A stretch of 11,719 nucleotides of DNA. Source: JBDTOX01 sp039933015. Lineage in GTDB: Bacteria > Pseudomonadota > Gammaproteobacteria > Burkholderiales > Methylophilaceae. The notes beneath the pieces are model-generated. The model was not told the origin of the DNA, made no database searches, and saw nothing but the letters and a program-made list of their open reading frames with translations. Below are positions 1 through 7,583 of the stretch, piece after piece (position 1 is the first letter of the stretch; every line of letters begins with the position of its first letter). The DNA lies in assembly GCA_039933015.1 (NCBI GenBank), contig JBDTOX010000166.1, positions 1-11,719 of the forward strand, in the 5' to 3' direction. Position numbers and translations under genes: made by a program.

Positions 1-1913
1 CCGACAGGATCGGGAATCCAAATACGCCCACCACCTGCGCCGCAACAGAAGGAGTTGTCTTTATTGCGCCCCATCTCCACCAGCTCGCAACCCAGCAACT
101 TGAGAATCTCGCGCGGTGCATCGTAGCCTTTGTTGAAGCGACCCAGATGGCAAGGATCATGGAAAGTGACGCGGTAATTCAGCTTTTTGGCTAATGGCAG
201 CTTGCCTTCTTCAATCAGGCGCTTGACTACCGTGCTGTAATGTTGAATTTCGTAAGTGCCGCCAAAATCCGGATACTCATTACGAATCGTGTTGTAGGAG
301 TGCGGATCCGTGGTCACGATAGACTTGAATTCACAATCTTCCAGCGATTTAATGTTGGACGTAGCGAGGAACTCGTAAAGACCTTCTTCGCCCACACGCC
401 TTACGTCATTGCCTGCGTTCAGCTCACCCTCGAACAGCAGGCCAAAATCCACGCCAGCCTTATGCATAAGCCGGGCATAAGCTTGCGTTACTCTCTGGTT
501 GCGTGGGTCAAATGAGGCATAATCGCCAACAAACCAGAGGATATCGACCGCTTCCTTGCGTGCATCCTTGATCTCAAACGGTAGTTCTTTAGTCCATGAC
601 GCTCTTTTACGCTTGGATTCACCGAACGAGTTGCCGCTCTTGTGTATGGTTTGCAGGGTCTTCTCCAACAACGGATCCATTTCGCCCGCCTCAACCAGAT
701 TGCGCCGCATTTGCACGATGATAGGCACATGCTCAATGGCAACCGGGCAAATCTCCACGCAGGCCAGGCAAGTGCGGCACGACCATAGTGTTTCCATGAA
801 TACCTGGCCCACGCCCTTGCCGTGGATATCCAACTCCGCCTCCTTAGGCAGGGTGCTGGCAGAAAGTGCATTATTCGCAAACTCGCGCAGCGATAGAATT
901 ACATCGCGCGGAGACAAAGGCGCACCAACGGCATTGGCCGGGCAAGCCTCATGGCAGCGTCCGCACTTGGTACAGGCATCGAGATGCAGCAGGTTCTTCC
1001 AGGTCAGGTCAGTGATGGTCTTGTAACCGGCATTCTTCTGGTCGTCCGGCACGCGCGGCAGCCTTATGCCGGCCAGCGGATCCCTGAACATGAGCGAGCC
1101 AGCCGCCGTGAAAATATGTTTGATCTTGGTAAAGGGGATGCACGCCACGAAGGTCAGCGCCAGCAGGCCATGGAACCACCACAGGCCGGAACGCAGACTG
1201 CTAGCACCGGCAGGCGTCACGCCCACCGCCTGCATGCCATGCGCAAGCACCGCACCCACAGGTGACCACATGCGGTAATCCCACACGCTGGGACGGTCAC
1301 TCAGCCATACCAGACGCGCAGCTTCAAGCACAAAACCGGTGATGCAAATCAGGATGAATGACCACAGGAAAGCCCAGTCCTCACGGCGGTAGCCGCTGCG
1401 GTCATAGTCAGGATCACCCGGCTGACGATCAGGCCGTTTGTAATCCAGCTTGGGCAATTTGAGCCATCCGCGGCGGTACATCATATAGATGAGGCCGGCG
1501 ATCACGCCGACGCCGGCAAGATCCAGCACCAGTGAAAACCACAGGTAGAAATCGCCATACCAGAACCGCACACCAAACAGCGGGTGGAGGATGTCATATT
1601 CCAGCGTGATGGTGGACGTGCCTATGAACAGCAGTATGAAGCCGAAAAAGATTAAGCCATGCGCTCGACCTGCCTTTTTATCACGCCGCACCAGCGTGCG
1701 GTGCGTGGCCATGGTCTTGACCATGTCGCCAAAGCGATGCAGCAACTCCCCCCACGAGCCATCCGGCTGGCCACGGCGGTATTTCCTGATCTGGACATAG
1801 GTGCCGTACAGGAACACGGCGATCGCTGCATAGCCAACGGCATAAAACAGGTATATTGCCTGCGGTTGGAAATTCTCAAACAGCACTCTGGTGATTTCTA
1901 TAGAATTATTCAT
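1..1913 (-). CDS. Membrane-bound Fe-S oxidoreductase, DgcB/HdrD-like (3' end cut by window)
   Basis: Partial gene, 637 codons visible; it runs off the left edge. The N-terminal part (about residues 18-295) has around five hydrophobic segments of NarI-like cytochrome b type, with candidate haem-ligand histidines such as H85 and those in the segments reading WWFHGL and KIKHIF. Two 4Fe-4S motifs follow: C314-x2-C317-x2-C320-x3-C324-P and C379-x2-C382-x2-C385-x3-C389-P. Near the end is one intact CCG (cysteine-rich) domain, with HDPCHLGR (C588) and CCGAGGG (C623, C624). The first CCG repeat, around residues 455-540, has lost its cysteines. This order matches DgcB of dimethylglycine catabolism and HdrD/GlpC-like proteins; typical length suggests only a few dozen residues are missing. 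Inferred role: passing electrons from amine dehydrogenases or electron-transferring flavoprotein to membrane quinone. ATG 1913 is the first usable in-frame start, but it lacks a good ribosome site. Substrate assignment is uncertain. Confidence 0.85.
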   Translation of the reverse strand, partial: MNNSIEITRVLFENFQPQAIYLFYAVGYAAIAVFLYGTYVQIRKYRRGQPDGSWGELLHRFGDMVKTMATHRTLVRRDKKAGRAHGLIFFGFILLFIGTSTITLEYDILHPLFGVRFWYGDFYLWFSLVLDLAGVGVIAGLIYMMYRRGWLKLPKLDYKRPDRQPGDPDYDRSGYRREDWAFLWSFILICITGFVLEAARLVWLSDRPSVWDYRMWSPVGAVLAHGMQAVGVTPAGASSLRSGLWWFHGLLALTFVACIPFTKIKHIFTAAGSLMFRDPLAGIRLPRVPDDQKNAGYKTITDLTWKNLLHLDACTKCGRCHEACPANAVGAPLSPRDVILSLREFANNALSASTLPKEAELDIHGKGVGQVFMETLWSCRTCLACVEICPVAIEHVPIIVQMRRNLVEAGEMDPLLEKTLQTIHKSGNSFGESKRKRASWTKELPFEIKDARKEAVDILWFVGDYASFDPRNQRVTQAYARLMHKAGVDFGLLFEGELNAGNDVRRVGEEGLYEFLATSNIKSLEDCEFKSIVTTDPHSYNTIRNEYPDFGGTYEIQHYSTVVKRLIEEGKLPLAKKLNYRVTFHDPCHLGRFNKGYDAPREILKLLGCELVEMGRNKDNSFCCGAGGGRIWIPDPV

Positions 1914-1921
1914 TTGGCATC

Positions 1922-1949
1922 GCTCATTGATTTTTGCTCATTGATTTTA
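1922..1949. repeat. Tandem 14-bp direct repeat
   Basis: Two adjacent 14-bp units, GCTCATTGATTTTT then GCTCATTGATTTTA, differ only at the last base. They sit just upstream of the Fe-S oxidoreductase start. On the minus strand each unit supplies an ATG followed by a very short out-of-frame reading frame, so the duplication may have disturbed the original leader or start region. Confidence 0.7.
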
Positions 1950-1989
1950 AATCTGTTCATATTAGATCTTTAATTTCCTGCATGTCGTT

Positions 1990-2163
1990 TCAGCCCACAA
2001 ACCCGCGCCAATCTATAAATACATAGACAGCTTCATCTGCCGCCGCATCTTTCATCACGCCAGCCAGCAGCTCATAGGTTGAATCCATGCATCACGCACC
2101 TCGACACTAAACGCTTCGCCCAAACCCCGTTCCAAGCCGATATAAGCGCAGCACCATCAGCTT
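1990..2163 (-). pseudogene. Decayed bacterial globin C-terminal remnant
   Basis: No single frame is open here, but three successive minus-strand frames read like the C-terminal part of a single-domain bacterial haemoglobin: an AALIS-type helix, then GLGEAFSVEVRDAW, then YELLAGVMKDAA, ending at a TGA at 1990. The family pattern 'LG.AF.PEVRDAW...Y..LA..M..AA' is one I recognise from globin F-to-H helices. At least two frameshifts separate the pieces, and the haem-pocket half of the protein is not recognisable. It lies between tmd and the Fe-S oxidoreductase, on the same strand as both. Frame changes were followed by eye, so a sequencing error cannot be excluded as the cause. Confidence 0.5.
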
Positions 2164-2343
2164 GCGCGTCTGCACTTTCATGTCACCTCTAAATAAGGTC
2201 TGAAGCCCAGGATCCAAACAGAAAATTTTACCATAAAATAAGTTTGCAACCGAGTCCTTGATGGGGAGAACCATGACCCAGCTCGTTTACACCAGATCAA
2301 TTTGCTTGGGGTCATTACAAAAAACTTCTCATCCATTGAAGCG

Positions 2344-2375
2344 CCTTGCCGTCGCGATAAGCTGCGGCGGCAAGG
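2344..2375 (-). terminator. Hairpin after tmd, probable weak terminator
   Basis: A 12-bp stem (one G-T wobble) joins CCTTGCCGTCGC and GCGGCGGCAAGG across an 8-nt loop, starting about 10 nt past the tmd stop. On the minus strand the nearest T run (six T) comes about 20 nt after the stem, so termination may be partial and read-through toward the Fe-S oxidoreductase is possible. Confidence 0.5.
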
Positions 2376-2385
2376 TCTATCCTAA

Positions 2386-4578
2386 CTAAACCTGGTAATC
2401 GATCTTTGGATTACCATCCTTCAAGTGCGGAGTACCGTAAATAGCCACTTCACGCTTGTAAGGCTTGGGATACTGAGCATTTTCCTCTTCAATTTCCCGA
2501 GCCAGGCGATGGCCAGTGAACGTAGCATCTGCAATCAGCCGCGGAGCTTCAGCATCACCGATCAGGTAAACCGCCTTAATGCCGTTATCAGCCCACTCAG
2601 CTTCGCGTTGCTTGAGCTCGTTATAAAGCTTGGCTTCGGAATGGCGACCGGTGACGAGAATCAATGAATCAAACTCAAGCCATTGATGGCTATTGTTCTC
2701 GTTGCGCGGGAATACGCCAGGACCTTTGTAGGTACGCTTGGAACCATCGCCCCAGATGCTGTAAATCTCCAGGCGACCTGGTTCGATCTTGGAGCAGAAG
2801 GTATCCCCCATTTCGGTTACATGCAGCTCATGAAGGCGACGCATCATGTTTGGATACTCGAGCGTGAAGTGCATGTAGTTGGCCAAATGCACGCCAGAAA
2901 CCACAGTGACCTCATGTCCGGCAACGGCCAGTTTCTCAGCCAGGCTAGGCGCCATGAAGTAGGTATCAGCATTCAGAATGACCACGCGTTTGCCGATCTT
3001 CTTTTTGCCTTCCATTACTTGCTCTGGTGTCAGCTGATCAGGCCGCGATGCATCGGCACCGGGGATAGGATCGTGTGTCAGGCAGTTGGTACCGTCAGTA
3101 TTCCATGAAGAACCCGTGGCAATCACTACCTTATCCGCGCCGTAGTTGAGCACTTCGTCTGCCGATATAGGCTTCTGACCTAGTGCCAGTTGGCATTCCT
3201 TGTTCTTCTTGAGCAGCTTGTTGATCTGCGTCTCGCGGTAATCGCGGTGATAGCCCCATTCACCGAGGTTCGGTAGCGTGACCACTTGATTCAGGTGGCC
3301 ACCGATTTTCTCTGCGGTATCGTACAAGTGCACGGTATAGCCGCGCTCCATCAATACGCGTGAACACTCCGAGCCGGATGGCCCTGCGCCCACTACCAGC
3401 ACGGAATCCTTGGAACCGCTCTTGGGGAATTTCTCAGGATGCCAGCCGCGACGGAACTCTTCGCCTGCTGTAGCATTTTGCGTGCAGATCATTGGCGGGC
3501 CGCCAATTTCCCAGCGCGAGATACACACGTTACAACCGATACAAACACGGATGTCATCGTAACGGCCCTCTTCAATCTTCTTGGGCAGCCATGGATCAGC
3601 AATGGAAGGACGGGCAGCGCCGATAATATCGGCATAACCCTTGGTGACAATTTCCACCATTTTTTCAGGATCGGTGAAACGACCTACACCCAACACCGGC
3701 TTCTTGGAAACCTGCTTGATAAAACGCGTCCATGGTACTTGATGACCTTGTTGCGTCCAGCGCGACGGACCTGCATCCTCGCCCCACTCTGCGATATCGC
3801 CAACGTCCACGTCCCACAGATCGACCAGGGAATCGGCCAATTCAACGAATTTCATGCCGTCATTCTCAACTTCAATGCCAGCCACGCCATACAGCGAATC
3901 TACCGCAAAGCGTGTCGCGATCGCACAATCCTGACCTACGGCGCGGCCTACTTTTTCCAGCGTCTCGAGCCAGAAACGTGCACGATTTTCCAGCGTGCCG
4001 CCATACTTGTCAGTACGCTTGTTGTAATAAGGTGAGAGGAACTGCAACGGCAGGTAGGAGTGAGCACCGTAGACGTAGACGATGTCGAAACCAGCATCGC
4101 GTGAGCGCAAAGCCGCATCTACATAATATTGCTGCACCATAGCAATATCTTTCAGGTCCATTTCCTTACAGTAGCTCAGCGTCTCGAATTCGGAAGCGTA
4201 CTGGCTAGGGCCACGCGGTGTAGCGCGCGACTCCATATTTGGCGCATGAGCACCGCCGTACCACATTTCAATACCGGCCAAGGCACCATATTTGTGAACT
4301 TCATCGGTCATTCCACGCAGATTGCGCACGTCGCCTGCATCCCATATACGTGCAGAGAGGCGATGGGTATCGTCAGACTCGGGATGAATTGATGCATATT
4401 CAGTATTGATACCTCCCCAGCCGCCTTCGGCCTTTAATGAGCGGTGCGCTGCCTGAAAGCCGGGCTTGTCAGAACCAGCGCCTATGCAGTGCGGTACCTG
4501 ATAAAAGCGATTACGTAAAGTCTTTGGGCCTATTTGCACAGGCTCAAACAGGATGTCATGTTTTGGATCGCGTGCCAT
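2386..4578 (-). CDS. tmd: Trimethylamine dehydrogenase
   Basis: 730 residues including Met, the same length as the Methylophilus methylotrophus enzyme (729 mature). It oxidatively demethylates trimethylamine to dimethylamine and formaldehyde in the cytoplasm, passing electrons through 6-S-cysteinyl-FMN and a 4Fe-4S cluster to electron-transferring flavoprotein. In mature numbering the known key residues are present: C30 (FMN linkage), Y169/H172/D267 (active-site triad), and Y60, W264, W355 (aromatic bowl around the trimethylammonium group). The cluster cysteines are 345, 348, 351 and 364, in CIGCNVC and then ICTQNA. An OYE-like barrel occupies about residues 1-380; the rest is an FAD/ADP-type two-domain region beginning near the GAGPSGSE motif. 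A strong GGAGG ribosome site lies 5 nt before ATG 4578. An operator and promoter lie upstream at 4619-4712. Tyr at position 60 separates it from the dmd paralogue in this window. Confidence 0.97.
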   Translation of the reverse strand: MARDPKHDILFEPVQIGPKTLRNRFYQVPHCIGAGSDKPGFQAAHRSLKAEGGWGGINTEYASIHPESDDTHRLSARIWDAGDVRNLRGMTDEVHKYGALAGIEMWYGGAHAPNMESRATPRGPSQYASEFETLSYCKEMDLKDIAMVQQYYVDAALRSRDAGFDIVYVYGAHSYLPLQFLSPYYNKRTDKYGGTLENRARFWLETLEKVGRAVGQDCAIATRFAVDSLYGVAGIEVENDGMKFVELADSLVDLWDVDVGDIAEWGEDAGPSRWTQQGHQVPWTRFIKQVSKKPVLGVGRFTDPEKMVEIVTKGYADIIGAARPSIADPWLPKKIEEGRYDDIRVCIGCNVCISRWEIGGPPMICTQNATAGEEFRRGWHPEKFPKSGSKDSVLVVGAGPSGSECSRVLMERGYTVHLYDTAEKIGGHLNQVVTLPNLGEWGYHRDYRETQINKLLKKNKECQLALGQKPISADEVLNYGADKVVIATGSSWNTDGTNCLTHDPIPGADASRPDQLTPEQVMEGKKKIGKRVVILNADTYFMAPSLAEKLAVAGHEVTVVSGVHLANYMHFTLEYPNMMRRLHELHVTEMGDTFCSKIEPGRLEIYSIWGDGSKRTYKGPGVFPRNENNSHQWLEFDSLILVTGRHSEAKLYNELKQREAEWADNGIKAVYLIGDAEAPRLIADATFTGHRLAREIEEENAQYPKPYKREVAIYGTPHLKDGNPKIDYQV

Positions 4579-4594
4579 TTTTTCCTCCGGTCAA

Positions 4595-4610
4595 TTAAGA
4601 AAAGTCTTAA
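4595..4610 (-). other. Small inverted repeat in the tmd leader
   Basis: TTAAGA-AAAG-TCTTAA is a perfect 6-bp stem with a 4-nt loop, ending 6 nt before the GGAGG of tmd. It lies within the inferred 5' untranslated region and could affect message stability or ribosome access. No known riboswitch or leader family is recognised. Confidence 0.4.
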
Positions 4611-4618
4611 TACATCTC

Positions 4619-4647
4619 ATTTTGTATGCCCCCAAGAATGCCAGCAA
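4619..4647 (-). promoter_or_regulatory. Probable tmd promoter
   Basis: On the minus strand, TTGCTG (4642-4647) and CAAAAT (4619-4624) are spaced 17 bp, suitable for a housekeeping sigma factor and weak enough to need an activator. TTGCTG begins 15 bp from the edge of the operator core. The same offset holds for the permease, cupin and dmd promoters. The inferred transcript start near 4612 gives a leader of about 34 nt. Confidence 0.5.
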
Positions 4648-4661
4648 TTCTCCTCATGGGT

Positions 4662-4712
4662 TACTACCAAGGTGTTAAGCGGCTACTACCAAATACGCAT
4701 AGAACTACTCTG
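4662..4712. promoter_or_regulatory. tmd operator: 7-2-7 repeat plus two phased half-sites
   Basis: The core is TACTACC-AA-GGTGTTA (4662-4677), a 7-2-7 inverted repeat. Two more heptamers follow at exact 22-bp steps: TACTACC at 4684 and TACTCTG at 4706, i.e. about two helical turns apart on one face of the DNA. The repeat family recurs upstream of four other genes here. Heptamer and spacing resemble the TACYNMT 7-2-7 sites of NarL-type regulators; the actual regulator is not known. Confidence 0.65.
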
Positions 4713-4720
4713 ATTAAATG

Positions 4721-4752
4721 AAAGTGGGCGGACAATTATGTCCGCCCACTTT
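4721..4752. terminator. 14-bp hairpin terminator after the permease gene
   Basis: AAAGTGGGCGGACA and its complement TGTCCGCCCACTTT flank an ATTA loop: a perfect 14-bp GC-rich stem. On the plus strand it is followed by TCTTTTT; on the minus strand, the direction of the permease gene, it is followed by a less T-rich tract. It sits between the permease stop and the tmd operator, so it probably insulates tmd from permease transcription. Confidence 0.75.
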
Positions 4753-4759
4753 TCTTTTT

Positions 4760-4780
4760 ACTCGCCAGCAACTGGCGAGT
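4760..4780. terminator. Second hairpin of the permease terminator region
   Basis: ACTCGCCAG-CAA-CTGGCGAGT is a perfect 9-bp stem with a 3-nt loop, 20 nt past the permease stop and directly before the 14-bp hairpin. In the minus direction it is read first and has no T run, so it is more likely a 3'-end stabilising or auxiliary hairpin than the main terminator. Confidence 0.5.
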
Positions 4781-4800
4781 GATGTCACTAGATTTGCCGT

Positions 4801-6501
4801 TTACAGGCTATGGAAATAATAGACTACCGCCACGCCCGCAATCAAAGCTACATAAGGCAGAACACCAGCCCGCGTGCTTACACCATCCTCATCTTCCTCA
4901 AGGTGCATGTCTTCCAGCATGGCGTGAGGGAAGACGCCTTTATCCTGAACGTAATGCCTAAAGATGAAAACTGGGACAATCAAGGACGCGAAAACGAGCC
5001 CGGTTCTCAGGGTACCCTCGCCCCACACATTCGCACCCAAGCCCATGATAGCCAGGTTTACATAGCCAAGCAGGCCACCCAGCGCCAGGAGTATGAACGG
5101 CGCTTTGTAAGGGCGATCCCATTTTGGCCTGTCAATACGATGTATCCAGCCAGAATTAAGATTCAGGAAGTTGAATATGATATAGCCGATGTTGGAAGCT
5201 GCCAGAATGAACACATAGTCAGACATCGTGAGCAGAATCAGGTTAAAACACAGATCCGTCCACATGGCCCTGGTAGGCGCACCATGCTCGTTAACGTGTG
5301 ACAAATACTTGGGCAACCAGCCATCGACCGAGGCCTGATAAAGCGTGCGTGAAGAACCCGCCATTGAAGTCATGATAGACAGCAGCAAAGCCAGCACCAG
5401 CATGATCACCATCAAGTTGCCGATGAACTTACCACCACCCACCATTTCCGCCATCGCTGCCGCAACACCCATACCGCTGTAAATGCCAGGTGACAGCATG
5501 CCGTCATAAACTGCTGGGGTAGTCACAACGCCTGCTGCATCAACTACCGCTGGAGTAATCAGGTGGCCCAGACCGAGGTGGCCTTGAAACGCAATTGGCA
5601 CCAACGTAAACACCGCGATACACAGCAAGCCGGAATAGAAGATTGCCTTAAACGTATCGGTCTTGGGGTTCTTGAATTCACGCGTGTAACAAACAGCTGT
5701 TTCAAAACCATAGGTAGACCATGCGGCAATAAAGAGACCGCCAGCCATGAGTTTCCAGCCCTCAATACCCCACATACCATCAATCACATTGCCGGCAGGA
5801 TCATATGCGATCGGTGCCAGAGGGAAATAGTGGATGCTGGGAATGTCGCCGGTAAGTATTGGCACCAAGCCAATCAACATGAGCGGGATCAGCGCTACTA
5901 TCCCCAGCATCATGGTCGCTTTGGCGGAACGTAAAATACCGCCGTGCTGAACCGAGAATACGGTCAGCAATACGGCCACGCCCAGGATGAAGGTTGCGTT
6001 AATGCGTAATTCCAGCCCGGTTTTAATCATGCCCAAATCCAGCAAAGTAATCTGCCAGGTGTTGATTACCGCATCCGGTGCAAACAGGGCATTCAACATA
6101 TACCCTGCTGCCAGGCCCGACCCGATCGCTAGTACCGGCGACCAGGCAAACCAGTTACACCAGACTGATACAGGTGCGATGAACTTGCTGTACTTGACCC
6201 ATGCCACAGAGCCATAAATAGAAGCGCCGCCTGATTTATGCGGAAACAGACCGGCAATTTCCGCATAGGTAAACGCTTGGATAAAACCGAACGTAATTGA
6301 TATTGCCCAGACCATCCAGGCTGGCTTACCAACGGTGGCAGCAATAGCTCCGATTGAAAATAATACAAGTGCCGGAACGCCACTTGCCACCCAAAACGCC
6401 CCTGTCCAGTTTATCTGGCGATGAAGGCCTGCCTCTTGTGCTACTACATTTTCGGACCTGTCTGCAGTAATTGCATCCATTCCTGCCGAATTATTTGTCA
6501 A
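4801..6501 (-). CDS. APC-superfamily permease, candidate methylamine importer
   Basis: A 566-residue polytopic membrane protein with about 12-14 hydrophobic helices. APC-family landmarks are visible: an unwound first helix region near ASGVPALVLFSIGA; the segment reading FTYAEIAGLFP...SGGASIYG; YGFETAVCYTREFKNP; and SSRTLYQASVDGWLP followed by GAP. The C-terminus is longer than usual, with an acidic stretch (EDMHLEEDEDG) before a last hydrophobic helix. Family members carry amino acids or amines by proton or substrate antiport. Substrate here is inferred from context only: the gene lies next to tmd and has the same operator class upstream, which suggests tri-, di- or monomethylamine uptake. 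TTG 6501 is chosen as start because AAGGGG lies 6 nt before it; ATG 6480 is the alternative, with its AGGA placed too close. Cytoplasmic membrane. Confidence 0.9.
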   Translation of the reverse strand: MTNNSAGMDAITADRSENVVAQEAGLHRQINWTGAFWVASGVPALVLFSIGAIAATVGKPAWMVWAISITFGFIQAFTYAEIAGLFPHKSGGASIYGSVAWVKYSKFIAPVSVWCNWFAWSPVLAIGSGLAAGYMLNALFAPDAVINTWQITLLDLGMIKTGLELRINATFILGVAVLLTVFSVQHGGILRSAKATMMLGIVALIPLMLIGLVPILTGDIPSIHYFPLAPIAYDPAGNVIDGMWGIEGWKLMAGGLFIAAWSTYGFETAVCYTREFKNPKTDTFKAIFYSGLLCIAVFTLVPIAFQGHLGLGHLITPAVVDAAGVVTTPAVYDGMLSPGIYSGMGVAAAMAEMVGGGKFIGNLMVIMLVLALLLSIMTSMAGSSRTLYQASVDGWLPKYLSHVNEHGAPTRAMWTDLCFNLILLTMSDYVFILAASNIGYIIFNFLNLNSGWIHRIDRPKWDRPYKAPFILLALGGLLGYVNLAIMGLGANVWGEGTLRTGLVFASLIVPVFIFRHYVQDKGVFPHAMLEDMHLEEDEDGVSTRAGVLPYVALIAGVAVVYYFHSL

Positions 6502-6663
6502 TTTGAGCCCCTTAAACGAGAAGAACTTTGACCCCGATGAGCTGCAGCCGGTTATTTAGCCGCAACATCGACGCCCCCCCTGTAATTCATTCCACCACTC
6601 CATCCCTTGCAAATTACTAAACCACAAGATTAGGAACACCTGCCAACATGCGCATTACGGCCC

Positions 6664-6693
6664 ATTCTGAATATTAGCCGCACCTACCTACAA
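6664..6693 (-). promoter_or_regulatory. Probable permease promoter
   Basis: On the minus strand TTGTAG (6688-6693) and CAGAAT (6664-6669) are separated by 18 bp. TTGTAG starts 15 bp from the operator core, as at tmd, and the preceding bases GAGAA are shared with the tmd promoter. The start near 6657 would give a leader of about 155 nt before TTG 6501. Confidence 0.4.
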
Positions 6694-6707
6694 TTCTCTT
6701 TAAGGAT

Positions 6708-6723
6708 TACTCCCAAGGGAGTA
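6708..6723. promoter_or_regulatory. Permease operator, 7-2-7 inverted repeat
   Basis: TACTCCC-AA-GGGAGTA: both 7-bp arms match perfectly around a 2-bp centre. It begins only 9 bp beyond the reductase stop codon and about 205 bp upstream of the permease start, so the permease can be expressed separately from the reductase. Same repeat class as at tmd, the reductase, the cupin gene and dmd. Confidence 0.65.
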
Positions 6724-6732
6724 CATGGCGCG

Positions 6733-7491
6733 CTAAGCCGCGTAACTCAAGGCAGATGGACACATGAACAAATCAGAAAATATCGAATTTAGCGGCACAC
6801 CAGCTGCGGCTGTGGCGTCTCTGGCAGCATGCACCATGGCAGGGTTACCGCTCAAATACACGCGCCAGCCTTCTGCCAGCGGCGTGTCCCGCAATGCAAT
6901 ATCCAGCGCCCGTCCAGCAAGAGCACTCCCATCTTCCGGCTTTTCTTTTACCAACCCTCGCGAAACGCAGGGAAAATACTGAAAATTCTTGTTCAAGCGC
7001 GCTAGCGCATGCAACTGCTCGACCAGATACAACTCCTGCCGATGGCGTACTCCATGGTAAAGATTAATCTGGCCGCGATGCCCATGCCGTAACGCATTAC
7101 GCGTCATGCCGTAAAGCGGCGCAAGCCCAGAACCCGTTCCTATCATCAAAATAGGCTGATCTACATCCACCGGTAGATAGAAACATGAGCCCTGAGGCGG
7201 CCCAATATGGATAGCATCGCCCACCGCAAGCTCCTCATGGAACCAGCGGCTGACACCCCCGGAAGCACTTTTACGTATGTGCAGATGCAACCCCTCATCA
7301 ATTCCCGGGGAGCTTGCCAACGAATAATTCCTGACTGTTTGCTCGTTTACAAAAACCTGTAGGTATTGCCCAGCCTTATAATGTGTAATTGCCGGGCAGG
7401 ACAGCTTGACACATATGGTCTCCGGGTTCAGTTTTTCGATCTGTTCGACATTTGCGATGAAACGATCAACACGTGTTTGGGAACGTTCCAA
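6733..7491 (-). CDS. FAD/NAD(P)H oxidoreductase, ferredoxin reductase-type, no Fe-S domain
   Basis: About 252 residues from TTG 7491, or 266 from TTG 7533. It is a ferredoxin-NADP reductase-like protein with an FAD-binding barrel (RNYSLAS, the RxYS flavin motif, near residues 54-60; GGVSRW downstream) followed by a nucleotide-binding domain (GTGSGLAP near 118-125) and a C-terminal SDLFMC segment. Relatives are reductase subunits of oxygenases such as phenol or methane hydroxylases, but those normally carry a plant-type 2Fe-2S domain, which is absent: no CxxxxCxxC is visible at either end. The electron partner is therefore unknown. TTG 7491 has AAGGGA 8 nt upstream; TTG 7533 has no ribosome site and lies only about 5 nt from the inferred transcript start, so the shorter form is preferred. 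The gene has its own operator at 7588-7603 and faces the cupin gene divergently. Cytoplasmic; specific function not assigned. Confidence 0.8.
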   Translation of the reverse strand: MERSQTRVDRFIANVEQIEKLNPETICVKLSCPAITHYKAGQYLQVFVNEQTVRNYSLASSPGIDEGLHLHIRKSASGGVSRWFHEELAVGDAIHIGPPQGSCFYLPVDVDQPILMIGTGSGLAPLYGMTRNALRHGHRGQINLYHGVRHRQELYLVEQLHALARLNKNFQYFPCVSRGLVKEKPEDGSALAGRALDIALRDTPLAEGWRVYLSGNPAMVHAARDATAAAGVPLNSIFSDLFMCPSALSYAA

Positions 7492-7544
7492 TTTTTGGGT
7501 CCCTTTCCCATGAATATTAAAAATTAGCGTCAATTACTATCGAA

Positions 7545-7573
7545 AAGTTACGCGTAAATAACACTGAAAATAA
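7545..7573 (-). promoter_or_regulatory. Possible reductase promoter
   Basis: On the minus strand TTATTT (7568-7573) and TAACTT (7545-7550) are spaced 17 bp, with the first hexamer at the same 15-bp offset from the operator core as at the other promoters. The -35 match is poor, consistent with activator dependence but also with chance. Predicted start is near 7538. Confidence 0.35.
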
Positions 7574-7583
7574 CTATTATGAA

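Noticed and set aside
2273..2389. Plus-strand 38-codon frame with a good-looking GGGGAG ribosome site
   Set aside because: The peptide has no recognisable features, runs across the tmd terminator hairpin into the 3' end of tmd, and has no visible promoter; it is most likely chance.
7478..7492. Palindrome around GGAACGTTCC inside the 5' end of the reductase gene
   Set aside because: It overlaps the coding start, is unlike the shared operator, and has no second copy in the window.
7492..7533. Upstream TTG start of the reductase at 7533
   Set aside because: It lacks a ribosome site and lies almost on the inferred transcript start; TTG 7491 has AAGGGA at good spacing. It is kept as an alternative, not excluded.
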